Notes: generated by a model not told the origin, from the sequence alone. DNA of 64,000 nt from Anastatus disparis (GCA_017163975.1 JAFFSR010000316.1:1152001-1216000), one strand, 5' to 3'; counted from the first letter of the stretch, positions 22,790 to 36,082 are shown. Numbers and translations are program-made.

Positions 22790-25500
22790 TAAAAAATTGC
22801 TACAAAACTTTTAAAATATTTGGAATAAATTTTTTAAAGCCATATAAAACCAATAATGAATGAAAAAAATAATGATTGAAAAACAATTTCTGTCAGTCTT
22901 TAATTACCGTCTTCTGCACCACAGTCATTGGCCAAATACATAAATTCAATGCATATTATATGACTTTAAAGAAATTTATTTAAAGTACTTCAATATATAC
23001 AATTGTGTTTAAATTCTTTATTAAGTTATAGGGTATATTAAATTTTTAAATAAATTTATGAGTAATCCCACTAAACCTCAAATTTATTGTGTTACCCAAC
23101 AATAAACAAATCATGGTATGTAATTAAAATCATATGGAATCACTTTTTTTAACATATATTTTTAAAACATTGAAGTTAAATATATGTGCCTTTGTGAGGA
23201 TTGGTAAAATAAAACGTTACTCTATTCTGTAAAAATGTTATTTTTTTTTATTTAGGAGTGAAAAAATATGACTAAGCAAAATTTTAATATTTTATTTATG
23301 AAAAAATAATCATTTTAATATAAGAAAATTAATAATTTAAGTTAGGTGAGTGCGTCATTCTATTCCACAATTTTATATAACATCATATATCATAAGTGCA
23401 AATGTGACACGTTATAAAAAACGTGATTATTAGCAGGTGCATTTTCAAAACTAGCTAGAAACCATGCTTTTGCATTGTGATCATTAGTTTTTATGTTATT
23501 CAAAATACGGTATGCCAAGTCAAATTGATAACAAGGGGTTAAGGAGATTCTTGCGAGTACAGCTAAGGTCAAAGTCGATAAAAAAGTGCATATATATATA
23601 TATATATATTTATTTCTGAAAATTAAATAATTATTTTTTACGTTCAAATATACTATGAACATTGCCTTTTTGGCACGTTACGCTCTTGGAATGTAAATAA
23701 ATTGTTATGAATTCGATCGCGTAGTACAATGTATACATATATATGTATGTATGCACGGCTTCTGTGACCGGTTTCTGCTTTGAGGTTAAGTTTGCTTATT
23801 TTTATTTTAATATTTTGATAACAATATAATAAAATTTTTAAAGATGATGTGAAAATAACGGAAATAAAATAGTTTATAATATAATAATTTCAAATAAAAT
23901 AATATATATTTATATAAAATATTATTAATTGTATTTTGCTATAAGAATTTAAAACTTTCGAAATTTACGCGTTTTTCTTGTTGCTGTTGAGTGATGCGAC
24001 AAAAATGGCTTCTCTTGATCCGGTCGCAAAGACGTTTATTAACTTTAACGTGTAATATCTCAATATTTACCATGGTAATGAGTAATTTACTAGATATCAT
24101 TTGAAGAGGAAACTTTCTTTTAGACATTTGTTTATCTGTCTGTTTTTCAGAAAATCACTCCCTACTTTACAAATTCTCAATTTTGATATATTTTATTCAC
24201 AGTTCCATAAGAGCCTGTACAAAAAAATTCAAACTTTAAGTTCTGATTTTATTAAATTTTGCACGGTAAGACCTAAATTAAGCATACGATCGGATTCAGG
24301 ACATTTTAAATAATAAGAAACGTTATTGTGTAGTCTCAGAATTTTCATGCAACATAATCAATGCAAAGAAAGTACTTCAATAATTATACCTAGAAATATC
24401 AAGAATTATTTTAAAAAATGTTTATAATATTCTGTAATTTAAAAAAAAATTGCTACAAAACTTTTGAAGTATTTGGAATGATCTGTTAACCTTATACGCA
24501 TTGTTCATAGTACCTTCTCTATTGTTAGAATTTATAGCTCGTTCACCACAAAAATCACAAGTCAAATTAATTTTAAATTCTAATCTTTGAAAAAAGAATT
24601 CAATAAATTTTATTTTGTGATGGTTTACGCTGCAACAAATAATTTTTCTAACTCAGGAGATAGAACGTTCATATTAACAATTCTATTTTTGTCTTGGATC
24701 TTGAAAATTCTGTTCTTATCAGTATAAAAGAATTAGCAAAGGGCCTATTTCTCATAGTTTCAGGAGAACTTTTTTCACTTATACCAAAAAACTAAAAAAT
24801 CTGCCTTCTCTTTCACTATTTGACATTTTTGAGCTTGTTAAACTCAATATAAATTTCAACTTTTTGTTGAAATGTCACTATATATTTATGTAAACCCAGA
24901 ATTTTAGGAGTACATAAAAAATATGAAATAATTTATAAATGCGTAATTTATTCAAAATTAACAATTTTTTGTAAAATCCAATCATAAAAGCTACAAATAC
25001 TTTTTGAAATTTGATGTGAATTATGAACTAGCTGCAAACTAATCATTTGTGGATACGACCAAGTAAGATTCAAATTAACAGAACAAAACGATACACATTG
25101 AACCACCAAGGAAGGTGCAGGGGCACGAATTGAAATTCATAAAAAGTTACATGAATAACTACCTGACATTGCGGTCTCCTTATGAAATCGAAACGAAATA
25201 AAATATCGATATAAATTTTTTTAAAGTCTAAATTAAGATGAATGTTTTATCAAAATAAAAATAAAAATTGACTATTTAAAAAATTTATTTATTTTATTTT
25301 ATTTATAAACGGGCAGTTTCTGTCCTTTTTCACATTTATGTATACATTTAAAACAATACAGTTGACATATTATTTAACGTGGTGTCAACCCACAGCAGAG
25401 TTAGTTAAAAAGCGACCAGACGGGGAATCGATCTCATGCCAACGAGAATACAAATTACACAAAAATCAGTAAAGATTTTAAAAAATTAAAAATAAAAAAT
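22790..25500. other. No gene seen; AT-rich intergenic DNA
   Basis: About 2.7 kb with a short (TA)n run near 23594-23610 and a few 60-90 codon frames lacking recognisable motifs. No inverted repeat stood out by eye. Confidence 0.5.
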
Positions 25501-26844
25501 TCTTTAAATTTTCAAAAGGGTATAGCCGGGTAAGAGTATGAAAATTGCCCATGTGAGTTTTGAGACCTAACCTATACCAATTTATTTATTATGAAAAAAG
25601 AAACCTTTCTGGAAAGGTTTAACCCCAAGGTTGGACATGCAGATCCAAAAAGTAAGGTTATGTTAATTTTCGATTTTTGACGATATCTCGGCTCAATTTT
25701 AATAGATTTGAAAAATTTGAACGGAAGGTGAAAGGTAATTGTAAATGTAATAAAATAAAATGCATTCCGAAATTTTTTATCTAGAATTGAAGGTTTGAGA
25801 CACGTTTGAAAAATTCAAAATGCTCTATAAATGAAATGAGTCGGCTCAAAACAAATATATAACTTGTATTTTGTACATATCTTTCATTGTGAATTTTTTA
25901 AGATTTTTACAAGTGGTGCGTCGTTATTAAAACGATTGGAATTCATTTTTTTCATAATTTTATGATTTTAACGGACGGGTAAACTCATGCAATAACTTTT
26001 TGAATTTAAAAAACTTAAAAAAACCATCATATGACACAATATACAATTGCAATAGATTCTACAAATTTAGTTACAAACCGAAAATCAGTCGTACTTGACA
26101 AAAAATTAGGCAAATTTCGAAATAAACTTGGTTTTTCCACCGATGTTTGAAAAATCAATCTATTGTATTAATATTGTATCGTTCTTCTCCAATAAACATT
26201 ATCATAGTATACATTATTGTTAGGAGAAAAGTCGTTTTGGGCTTCAAAATTATAATTTTAAGTCAAAAATGGAAAAATTTCAAATAAACCTGTTAAATTA
26301 TAAAAAATTTATCACATTAGTGCGTACGTACGACTTACGGAATACGCCCATTATGCATATAAATTCGCAATTATAAAATATGCGCATGCATAGTAACTAT
26401 CTATGAGCTTACTACAAGATACTCTAAGATTACTACAATGATATTTAATAGTTATGGATTAAAGATAATTGGAAGGTGAAAGCATGCCTATTTATGTTCG
26501 TTACGTTGACATACGTTCTGCATTTTTAGATTATATTCTTACGCTTTTCTACAATATTTTTGGTTCATCGTATTAATATCTTAATCATGATTCAATAGAG
26601 CTTAACAATGTTAGGACAAGTTCATAATTGTAAAACGTATGTATGAACTGCAACTCTTTTCGAATTTGTAGTACTTTTATGTTGTTTATTTGGATTATAA
26701 TTCATAGATAAATTTCAATCTTGAGAAACAAAAATTCTCAATTCCAACCTCAGTCTCGATAATACGTTTGCGCGATCATTTATTCTACTCAACTCTTTAT
26801 TGTTCCATAGCTTATGATAAAGACGAGCTATATAAAAAGGAGCG

Positions 26845-26935
26845 GCAATGGCCCTGTGGTAAGGCACGAGTCACGAGCCTCCCACTGAGAGAAAAATACA
26901 CAATACATGCATGGTGGTCTATCGAATTCAAAAAG
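26845..26935 (+). repeat. Possible degenerate tRNA-derived SINE head
   Basis: GGCAATGGCCCTGTGGTAAG resembles a pol III A-box context. It is followed about 65 bp later by GGTCTATCGAATTC, which is a poor B-box. No tRNA fold or 3' tail is clear. Chance similarity is quite possible. Confidence 0.2.
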
Positions 26936-26954
26936 AAGAGGATCATCGTCAATT

Positions 26955-27295
26955 AGGATGTTGCATGAAAAATTTTTTTAAATTCATTATATCCGTCATT
27001 TAGAAAAAGAAAAAATAAAGGACACGTATTTTATCTTTTATTATAAAAATGAGAACTCAAAGAGATAGAGGCAGTTGAAAATTGATGTGACGTCACAAGT
27101 ACAGGTGGAATCGTTACGTCATGTACATTGGCGCTATATCTTTATATATATATATATATATATATATCAAAATTGTATTAACTAATACTGGCTATAACTT
27201 TTGCAATTAATCATATTTTAAAAACCGAAAAAATACAGGCCTTTTATTTTTTTGTGTTCTACCTGACGGATATAATGCTTTTTACATGCAAGGTC
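26955..27295. mobile_element. MITE with AGGATGTTGCATG / AGGACCTTGCATG-type ends
   Basis: GGATGTTGCATG at the left and GGACCTTGCATG (reversed) at the right are followed on both sides by inverted TTATATCCGTCA. The core contains a (TA)n run (27142-27169) and TGACGTCA. The target duplication is unclear (TTA on the left, CAA on the right). Confidence 0.65.
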
Positions 27296-27756
27296 CCAAT
27301 TAAACAAATAGAATAGAATAAAAATAAAGCGATATGCAAAATTACTTACATTTTGCTACCATTTAGAATGATAATTAGAATAATTACAATAATATGAATG
27401 AAAAATAATTTTTTATATAGCGTTTCTTAATCATGAACTATAAAATAACTAAGAGTTGAACACCGCTTCTTGATTGTCATTGGAACTTCAAATCTTCGTT
27501 GTCTATATTCATCTATAAATTCTAGCCTGCATAAACATAACAGAATTATCAAATGCTAGAGTGTACAAGCAATAACTTTTTTACAATTTAATGGTTCTGT
27601 TTGGGATTTTTCCATTTTTGACTCAAAATCATAATTTTAAAGTCCAAAACGACTTTTCTCCTATCAATAAGGTATACTATGATAATGTTCATTGAAGAAG
27701 AATGATACAATATTGATATAATAGGCTGATTTTCCAAATATCAGTGGAAGAACAAA

Positions 27757-28432
27757 CAAGGAGAGGTCCCCACCTCCGGGAAACGGATTTGGCTGAAACT
27801 GCAGGATATGATTTTTTAATGAAAAAAAATGAACCCGTTCTTATATTTTTGTCGGACAGGCCTCCTAGACAAAAATATAAACATTTTTTCGAAAATATAG
27901 TAAAAAGGAACCTTTATAAGAACTTGAATATCCAAAAAACTAAGACTCTTACAAAAATATACATGAAAGATGAAATAAAGTGCAAAACAAATGCTTTGAT
28001 TTAAACTTTGTTGCATTAAAAAAGCTTCAGTGGTTCAAAAGTTACAGGTAATTAAAATATGCTAATGAAATAGCGTAAAAAATTGATGATTTTTTATATG
28101 CTTAAAAAATTAACAAATATGTAGCAATTTTCAATAAAGCATAACTTTTGAACCGCTGAAGATGTTTTAATGCGACCAAGCTTAAATTAAAGCATTTAAT
28201 TTGCACCTTATTTTATTTTCTATGTATTTTTTTTTGTAAGAGTCTTAGTTGTTTGGATATTCAAGTTCTTATAAAGACTCCTTTTTACTATATTTTCGAA
28301 AAAATGTCTATGTCCTTGTCTAGGGGGCCTATTGGACGAAAAGAAAAAACACGGGTTCATTTTTTTTCATTAAAGAATCACGTCCTACAGTTTCAGCCGA
28401 ATCCATTTCCCGGAGGTGGGGACCTCTCCTTG
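27757..28432. mobile_element. 676 bp MITE, CAAGGAGAGG ends, inside the right arm of the palindrome
   Basis: The ends are CAAGGAGAGGTCCCCACCTC and its reverse complement, and arms of roughly 300 bp follow. It is flanked by AAA (27754-27756) and TAA (28433-28435). The paired left arm lacks it, showing CAA at the same place (about 26128-26131), which fits a 3-bp target duplication with one mutated copy. Short frames inside are palindrome artefacts. Confidence 0.85.
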
Positions 28433-29155
28433 TAAGTTTATTTCGAAATTTTCTTAATTTTTCTGTAAAATGTGACTGATTTTGGGTTTGTAACTGAATT
28501 TGCAGGATCTATTGCAATTTTATACTGGATGATATAACGGTTTAAAAAATTTTTTGAATTCAAAAAGTTATTGCATGAATTTGTCCGTCCGTTAAAATTA
28601 TAAAATCATTAAAAAAAAAAGAATTTTAGTCATTTTAATGACGGCGCACCACTTGAAAAAATCTGAAAAAGTTCATGATAAAAGATAAATTTAAAATAAG
28701 TCATATATTTATTTTGAGCCAACCCATCCAAAAATGTCATTTATAGAGCATTTAGAATTTTTCAAACACGTCTGAAACCGTCAATTCTAAATAAAAAATT
28801 TCAAAATGCATTTTATTTTATTACATTTACAATCACCTTTCACTTCCTGTTCGAATTTTTCAAATCGATTAAAATTGAGCTGAGATATCGTCAAAAGTCG
28901 AAAATCAACATAACCTTACTTAAAACTTTCTAGAAAGGTTTCTTTTTTCATAATAAACAAAGTGGTATAGGTTAGGTCTCAAAAGTCGCGTGGGCAATTT
29001 TCATAACCTTACTCGACTATATCCTTTGTAAAAAGTACATCATTATGCACTTAACAAAACTAAAAATAAAATTACATCTTGTCAAGAAACTTTTTGGAAA
29101 TTATTAAGAATCTATCAATTATTGAATCAAGCAATAGAAAAATAATTTTATCTGA

Positions 29156-29852
29156 CCAGGAGAGTGTCTGAGTTGCGGGTCACAGATCTTGATGCAACTT
29201 CGAGATAAGTATTTAGGTACCAAAATATAAGTAAAGCCACAGCGGTACGGTCTAATGCTTCGAAAAACTGAAGTTATGGACGATTATAGTCTTATTTTTG
29301 GAAAAATATAAAAAAAGAACTCCTTATTGAAGTGTAAATAATTCTGTCTAGAAATGTCTTTATTAAGCCCACAATAACTAAAATAAAAGCATAGAAAGCA
29401 AGCTTTAATTTGCCAGTTTCCGAATCGAAAAATAATAATTAGAACTAAAGTTATGCTTGTTTAAAGTTAAGCATCAAAAAAGTACTAAAAATCCCCATTC
29501 TTCAAAATTTAGACTATTTTTGGTACTCTCTTACTGCTCAACTTTAAATAAGCATAACTTTAGTTCTAATAATTATTTTATAATTTGGAAACTGGCAAAT
29601 TAAAGCTTGCTTTCTCTGCTTTCATTTTAGTTATTGTGAATTTATTAAAGACATTTCTAGATAGAATTATTTACACTTCAATTAGGAGTTCTTTTTTAAT
29701 ATTTTCCTGAAAATAAGACTATAATCGTCCATAACTCCAGTTTTTCGAAGCGTTAGATCGTACCGCTGTGGCTTTACTCATATTTTGGTACCTCAATACT
29801 CATCCCGAAGTTTCATCAAGATCTGTGACCCACAACTCAGACACTCTCCTGG
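29156..29852. mobile_element. 697 bp foldback MITE, CCAGGAGAGTG ends, TGA duplication
   Basis: TGA at 29153-29155 and 29853-29855 flanks ends CCAGGAGAGTGTCTGAGTT and the reverse complement. The arms are complementary almost to the centre (about 29505). The terminus matches the MITE in the BEL gag (CAAGGAGAGTG), which also has TGA duplication, so they form one family. Confidence 0.85.
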
Positions 29853-29909
29853 TGAGCTATATATTTGAGAAAAATTTCAATATAGTAAAATCAAGGAAAA
29901 ATCAAATAA

Positions 29910-30273
29910 GTGCAGACCGGATTCGCTGTTCTTGTCTAATTTAGTTTTTTGTTATTCACTCAAGTATTAATAATTTTATCTGTGAATTAAAAGTTGAGCG
30001 CAATAGATATTATTATTATATATATTTATACACAAGAAAAAAAATTTTGATTGCATTGTTTTTAAGAAAAGTAAAGAACGCTAAAGTAAGAGTTCATAAC
30101 ATTTTTGCGTTATTTATTTTTTTCAAAAACAATGCAATAGAATTTTTTTTTTGTGCACAAATATTTATAATAATATCTATTGCGTTTAACTTTTAATTTG
30201 CAGATAGAACAATTAATACTTGAGTAAATAACAAAAAACTCGATTAAACAAAGATAGCCAATCTGGCCTGCTC
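29910..30273. mobile_element. 364 bp MITE with GAGCAGGCC-type end, TTAA class
   Basis: The left end GTGCAGACCGGATTCGCTG is preceded by ATAA. The right end, reversed, reads GAGCAGGCCAGATTGGC and is followed by TTAA (30274-30277). The arms share ACTCAAGTATTAAT and ATAGATATTATTA words. A sibling copy lies at 61611-62216. The GAATTAAAAGTT site at about 29983-29994 is the empty counterpart of the nested MITE in that sibling. Confidence 0.8.
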
Positions 30274-30429
30274 TTAATAATTTATCTTACCATTTTCCTC
30301 GTGTGAACGAAAATAATTAAGATAAAGTTAAAAAACTTATTGGGGTTTATTCTATAGTAAATTTTACATAAAAAAGCAATAAACCCAAATTTGATGATGG
30401 GACCGAAAAAAGGTGTTTTGCACCCTTAA

Positions 30430-30715
30430 GAATTTTTAGTAATCAACTCTTTTGGCATTTGTGCTAATTCTGGTTTAATTTTAGGCGCTTGAAATCCTGG
30501 CAGCCGTGGATATTTTTCTAATATTTTATTCCGGTCAGCTTTTTTCATGCCTTTGTTATAATAATATAATTATCTTTTGTGTACTGCACCGATGATAACT
30601 TCTGGAATTTTTGCCTCGCCTGGATTGACACCAAGAATTCAAGTTCAATCAGTATTCAAAAATATTATTATTTTCCTCATTTTCCGGTTATGTTTCGTCC
30701 GTATTTTTGACTTCA
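30430..30715 (-). pseudogene. Decayed protein fragment of unknown family
   Basis: The minus strand reads GEAKIPEVIIGAVHKR, a stop, then YYYNKGMKKADRNKILEKYP and a Pro-rich APKIKPELAQMPKEL segment ending at a stop near 30430. The style (charged helix, then KYP and Pro/Lys motifs) recalls gag-like proteins of insect mobile elements. I cannot name the family. It is broken by at least one internal stop. Confidence 0.3.
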
Positions 30716-30719
30716 TCAT

Positions 30720-31960
30720 CTGTAAGATTGTATACTTTTCTTAGAAGATGCGTTATCTATTATTTTTTATATATAATATTATCATTTTTAAATATAAATT
30801 ATTATTATTATTAAATAAGATATTATCGATATAATAATAGATTTCTTTGTGTTTTATAAATAAAAGAAAATACACAAATACCTTAATATAATCTTTACAT
30901 CAGAAAATTACTCCAACTATTTAATTTAGATTCAAACATTAATATGAATTACAAAGCACTTGTCAGTATGAAAACATAAATATTTTAATGTTATGAGTAC
31001 CAAATTTTCTCGAGAGTAAGAATAACATAATTTTAATAAAACCAAAAATAGCGCCACTGCCGTTGCCAAGAAAGAAGAAGTGGGGGTACATACAAAGTTG
31101 CTTGTTTATACTCAACAGATATATAACCTACGGGAGCTGCGCCCCCCTGCACGCATCGTTTACCGACCCCCTATAGATTTATTTTATACAAAATGCCTAT
31201 GCTTTTGCATTTAAGCATAACTGATAAATCATATTAAACGATATCCATAATATATTTTTGCTATAAGTTTTAATATGGTGATTTGATTACAATTTGAATG
31301 ATTCTAATTTTTCTTAAACAATTAATGTATTTTCTACACTGACGTGAAAAGTAGGTACTTCTCTCCCTACCGATAGATGATAAAGCACCCACTATTTGCA
31401 CCTCATGTAAAAATCACATATTCACTACGAGAATAAACGAAAAATGTCTTAGATCGTATTTTTGTCACACTCGCCTTCAGCTCGGGTGAAAATTTTAATA
31501 CAATTCAAGACATTTTTTCATTAAATTATTTTCCTCCTAGGTGAATAATTTAATGATAATAAATATATCTTAACTGAACCTTAGCTGAACCGCACATAAT
31601 TTTTAGAAGTTCTTATTGCTGTTATATATTGACATCGTGAATCTATCATGCCACAATGTACATCAATTTAGTTTCACTTTTAAAAGGTTAGAATATTCTT
31701 TTTTGATCTATCTTAATTTTCTTTTCTCTTAAATAAAACTATATTATTATTCTATCGAGCGTTAAAAGACAAACAATGTTTATTCATTTTTAAAATAAAT
31801 TTTAATATGAATTTATTTTTACTCTTACAATTAAAAAAATAATTTTGATCATTTTTTTTCATAGAGAAAGCATAGTATCGATAAAATTTTTATTTTCTAT
31901 ATTTTCATTATATCGTACATATTTTTATTCAGGAAGTCGAAAAAAGTGGTTTTCAGAAAA
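30720..31960. other. No gene seen; AT-rich
   Basis: There is no convincing frame or repeat. A short GC-richer patch at about 31060-31180 has no recognisable content. Confidence 0.5.
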
Positions 31961-32019
31961 TGTCTGTGTGTGTGTACGTGTGTCGTGTATGCACGTGTGT
32001 GTGTATGAATTCAGTACAA

Positions 32020-33540
32020 CAGTTAGATCTCGAAAACTACTTGATGGACTTGCTTCAAACTTTGCATACAATTTATTTTTTTGTCTAACTGGTGCGGAAG
32101 CTATCGAAAATTGGTTTTCTTAGCGTAGATTTCATTTTAGAGCCATTTTAAGAATTTTCAAAAAATTTCGATTTATCATTTTTTTGTATTTTACATAAAC
32201 GACTCAAAGAATTTGCTGGAAAATTTCTATGAAATTTATTTTGGACTGCAGAAAATAGAAAAACTTTTGAGAACTGATTTTTTTAGCACACTTTCTTAGG
32301 ACACGTTTTTTTAATTTAAAAAAAATTTTATTTTCCATTTCTATTTTACGAAAACCATTCGATAGATTTTCTCCAAAATCTGTATGCAAGTTACTTGTTA
32401 TTGTCTGAAGATAACAAGCTTTGAAAAACTAATTTTCTCAACACAGTTTTAATTTTAGAGCATTTCGAAATTTTCAAAAAAATTTTCATTTTTCATTTAT
32501 CTTCTATTTTACGTAAACCATACGATAAATTTTCTCTCAAATTTTTATACAATCAATTCGCTATTGTCTGAAAAAAACAATTTTTTGAAAAATAATTTTT
32601 TTAACGTAGTTACAATTTTTCTATTTTTATTTTTTTTTATTTTACGTAAAGTACTCGATAGATTTGTTCTAAAATTTGCAAGGAAATTATTCACACTTGC
32701 CAAAAGAAGAGAAATTGTCAAAAATTGGTTTTCTAGCGTAGTTTTAATTTTAGAGCATTTAGAAAATTTTGAAAAAGAAATTTTTAAAAGAAAATGGTAT
32801 TTATTTAGCCAATTAGATCTCGAAAATTATTTGATGGATTTGCTTCAAATTTTGCATACTATCTATTATTTAGTCTAAGTACGTAAGAAGCTATTGAAAA
32901 TTGGTTTTCTTAGTGAAGTTTTAATTATAGAACCATTTGAGAATTTAAATTAAAAAAATTTTTATTTTTTATTTTTTTTCTATTTTACGAAAACTATTCG
33001 ATAGACTTGCTCCAAAATTTATAAGCAAGTTATTCGCTATTGTCTCAAGAAAACAAGCTTTTGAAAACTGATTTTCTTAGTGCATTTTTTATTTTACAGT
33101 TCTTTGAAAATTTTGAAAAAAAATTTTTTTTCTTTCTTTTTATTTTACGAAAACCGTTTGATTGATTTTCTCCAAAATTTGTATGCAAGTTATTCGTTAT
33201 TGTTTGAGGAAAGCAAGCTTTAAAAAACTTATTTTTTTAATGCAGTTTTAATTTTCGATCATTTTAAAAATTTTGAAAAAAATTCATTTTTCTTTTTTTT
33301 TATTTTACGTAAAATACTCGATGAAATTGGTCTAAAATTTGTATGCGAGTTATTTGCTATTATCTGAAGAAAACTAACTTAAAATTATGAAAAAAATTTT
33401 GATTTCCCATTTTTTTTCATTTTACGTATATTACTCGATAGATTCGCTTTAAAATTTGTATAAAAGTTATTTGCTACTGTCTTTATAAAACAAGCTTTTA
33501 AAAAATAATTCTCTCACACTCACTAATTTTTCTTAAATAG
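32020..33540 (+). repeat. Diverged tandem satellite, about ten units of 120-180 bp
   Basis: Each unit contains a form of TTTTACGAAAACTATTCGAT, then AGATTTGCTCCAAAATTTG, GTTATTCGCTATTGTCTG, and GAAAACTGATTTTCTTAGTG. Unit starts are near 32029, 32195, 32343, 32511, 32640, 32812, 32982, 33146, 33300 and 33420. Units at 32029 and 32812 are more alike than neighbours (both have TAGATCTCGAAAA and GATGGA[C/T]TTGCTTCAAA), which hints at a five-unit higher-order period of about 783 bp. Short frames here are incidental. Confidence 0.85.
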
Positions 33541-34160
33541 AAATTATGTTTTTTACATTGAAATCACATTAAAAAAAAATAATTAAGGGTCAAAGTGCAT
33601 TCATTAAAACAAAATTGCAATGACAAGTTATCGCAAACTAAGAAGTCTTTGTCAAAAAAAAACAACGTTCGCTATTACGAACTCTACTTAACATGAGAAA
33701 ACTAGTCTCACTTTGTCTGCTTGTATTGTTTCGTGGTTGAGAGAAAAGATTACGTTTAAATACAAAAAATAATCTTAAGATCCTGATTGAAAAGTGGGGA
33801 GAGCACCAAGTTACAAACTAGCACTATAATGCTAAAGATGTTATTATCACCAACTTTAATTTAACCTTTTTAAATACAAATTATTACTCAATGTTCACTT
33901 TACAAGCAATTTCAATGAAAACCTTGAGTTTTAAGTATTACTGAAAAATCTTTAATTTACCGAAAAAAATAATACAAAAATTTTGTTTTATATCCTGACT
34001 CGAAGGGACGACGGGAGGTAAATATGTAAAAATTATGTATCACTATGATGCTGGTGATGTTTTACTACCTTAAAAACAACGAAAAATATTTTTACAGTAA
34101 ATTTAATTAAACTCCTTCAGATCAACACAGTAAACACTTTCTTGGAAAAAATTTAACCGT
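33541..34160. other. No gene seen
   Basis: AT-rich sequence between the satellite and the next MITE. Nothing is recognisable. Confidence 0.5.
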
Positions 34161-34161
34161 A

Positions 34162-34799
34162 AGGAGGTACCTCCGTCCACCACTCGAGTCAAATTTTCAA
34201 TATGCTCATTTGATTAAAAGTTACTAGATATCTCCCCTCCCCAAGAATGCACGTAGCGATCATATGTTTTGTATGGTGATTTTCACATACTCGATAGAAT
34301 TACCATCAATGTAAAAAAGAAATAATTTTTATTTAAAAATAAAAAAATTAAATTAATTAAAGAGCTAAGATCATCATCTTTACTGTTCAAATCATTTACA
34401 TGCTCTTTTTACGAAATTTGAAAATTTGAAGTCATGGTGTGTTTTTGCCGCCATCCGGTATGGAAAATAAAAATAACTAGATTCGTACATAAATTAATAA
34501 TTTATTCATTTATGTTTCCGGGTAAGCAATGAAAGTTTCTGAAAATTATTTTATAAGTTGTCAGTAATATTATGTTTATCCTCAAAAATTTCATTTTATT
34601 CTATTTTGTAAATTTTAACATTAACTACAATATTAACATTCCCCCGTAAGAACCAATGTTATATAATTATTCTAATTTCTTATTAACGAGATAACGAATC
34701 TTCATGAAATTTTATATGTGCATTTTAGACATAAAAACAAACAATTTTGCATATTTGCGACCAAATCTGTTTTGTAATACTAAAGCGAAGGTACCTCCT
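34162..34799. mobile_element. Possible 638 bp TA-flanked MITE with short 14-bp ends
   Basis: AGGAGGTACCTCCG at 34162 and, reversed, AGGAGGTACCTTCG at 34799 form a 14-bp inverted pair with one mismatch, flanked by TA on each side. The terminus is itself a palindrome (GGAGGTACCTCC). The interior is not inverted, so this rests on the ends alone. Confidence 0.5.
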
Positions 34800-34801
34800 T
34801 A

Positions 34802-35249
34802 ATATTAAATAATAGTTGTAAATTATATTATCTCACTTTTAGCTTTAATTCAATATATAATTTTGATCTTAAAAAAAATTTTATATCATTAAGAATTTGT
34901 CATAAATTTTGTAAAATTTGTAAAAAAAAAATAATTTAAAAAACTATATTAATCTTTGAAAAACTTTATTTTTCTTTTCACTTTGATTATTTATAAGTAA
35001 GATTTTTTCTTTGTGTTGTAGTAGAAAAAGTCGCAACAGCAAAAGTTATTCTGTCATCTTTGGTGACATATAGATATGTATGGTGGACGTTTGAGAGTAA
35101 GTGGCTGAAATCTGAAGTTGAGCTTTTACTGATAGCGTTTAAAAACAGATTCTTTAATTCTTTTTTGTTCCCGTGTTTGAGTAAATACATGATGTTTTAA
35201 TGGTGTATGTTTTAAGAAGTTTTTTTTCTTGGATGTAGAAAGAATTCTT
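34802..35249. other. No recognised gene; one 68-codon minus frame
   Basis: The frame at 34987-35190 (minus) is Ser/Thr/Lys-rich with no motif I know. It may be the tail of the LINE relic upstream of it on that strand, but the link is not shown. Confidence 0.35.
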
Positions 35250-36068
35250 TGTTTTTTTTTTATTGATGTACAATATTTGTTTTTTTATTTGAGATATCTT
35301 TTGCTTGACTAATTGGAGCCGTGTCTAGTTTCAATATATATTTTATAGTTGGTTTTTCCCTCCTTAGTTTTAATGAAATCGCGTTGCCTTCGCGTAATAC
35401 GTTTGATGATGGACTGGTTCTAAAAGCTCCTGTTGCTATACGCATGCTTGCATTTATAATAGGGTCTAACTTTTCTAGTATCTATTGTTCGGCAAATCCA
35501 TATGCTACACCAGTTTTGATAGTAATATGGATTCAAAAGAAAAGCTAATAATGTCGTAATTAGTTTTCGAGTTTCTCACTGCTAAGATTTTAAGTATATT
35601 GATTCTATAAAGACATTGTTTGAGATTTATGAATAAATTTGTTATCAAAAATAAGTCCTAATATTTAAATATGATTCACAACTTCTATTGGTCCATTTTC
35701 AATGATTAGTCGTAAATTATTTGCGCTTTTGTTATATATTTCCGAAAACTATCGTTTTTGTTCTGGTTTTTGAGATTTAAAAACTGTTTTTATTGCTGAA
35801 TTGAACTACGTTGTATAGAGTGAGCTGCATAAAATTTTGGCTTGTGTTAATATTTTCACTTTAATCTAAGTTCTGAGATCTTCTGCGAATATGGTATTAC
35901 AAATAGACTTAGAAATAACCTTTAAAACGTCATTAAAAGTAATTAGAAAGATAGTCACACTTATTACTAAGCCTTGGAGGACTCCGTTATCTATTATAAC
36001 TTCGTTGAGAATTAACTCCCAACTTTGGCCCTAATAGTTCTTCTGGATGAGCAGTTTTCAATAAAGTT
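35250..36068 (-). pseudogene. Jockey-like LINE reverse transcriptase, C-terminal half, broken
   Basis: On the minus strand, from 36060 down, VIIDNGVLQGLVISVTIFLI matches the RT block where xNGVPQGS is usual. It is followed by NDVLKVISKSICNTIFAEDL (the usual FADD is FAED here, so the catalytic aspartate pair is lost). Near 35460-35260 comes INASMRIATGAFRTSPSSNV and a KPTIKYILKL stretch, typical of the region after the RT in Jockey-type ORF2. Several stops interrupt it. It ends about 15 bp from the start of the CCCATA array, and the RT N-terminal half appears on the same strand beyond the array at 50755-51240. Confidence 0.75.
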
Positions 36069-36082
36069 GAAGATGATAGTGT

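Larger units (their letters stand above)
25505..29035. repeat. 3.5 kb inverted duplication with nested MITEs
   Basis: The left arm (25505 to about 26310) begins GGGTATAGCCGGGTAAG and is mirrored in the right arm (about 27590-29035), ending CTCGACTATATCC. Shared landmarks include AGAAACCTTTCTGGAAAGG (about 25599), GACGGGTAAACTCATG (about 25974) and CATTATCATAGTATAC (about 26200). The right arm is longer because a 676 bp MITE (27757-28432) sits in it. The centre (26310-27590) holds another MITE and a possible SINE head. No transposase was seen. Confidence 0.8.
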
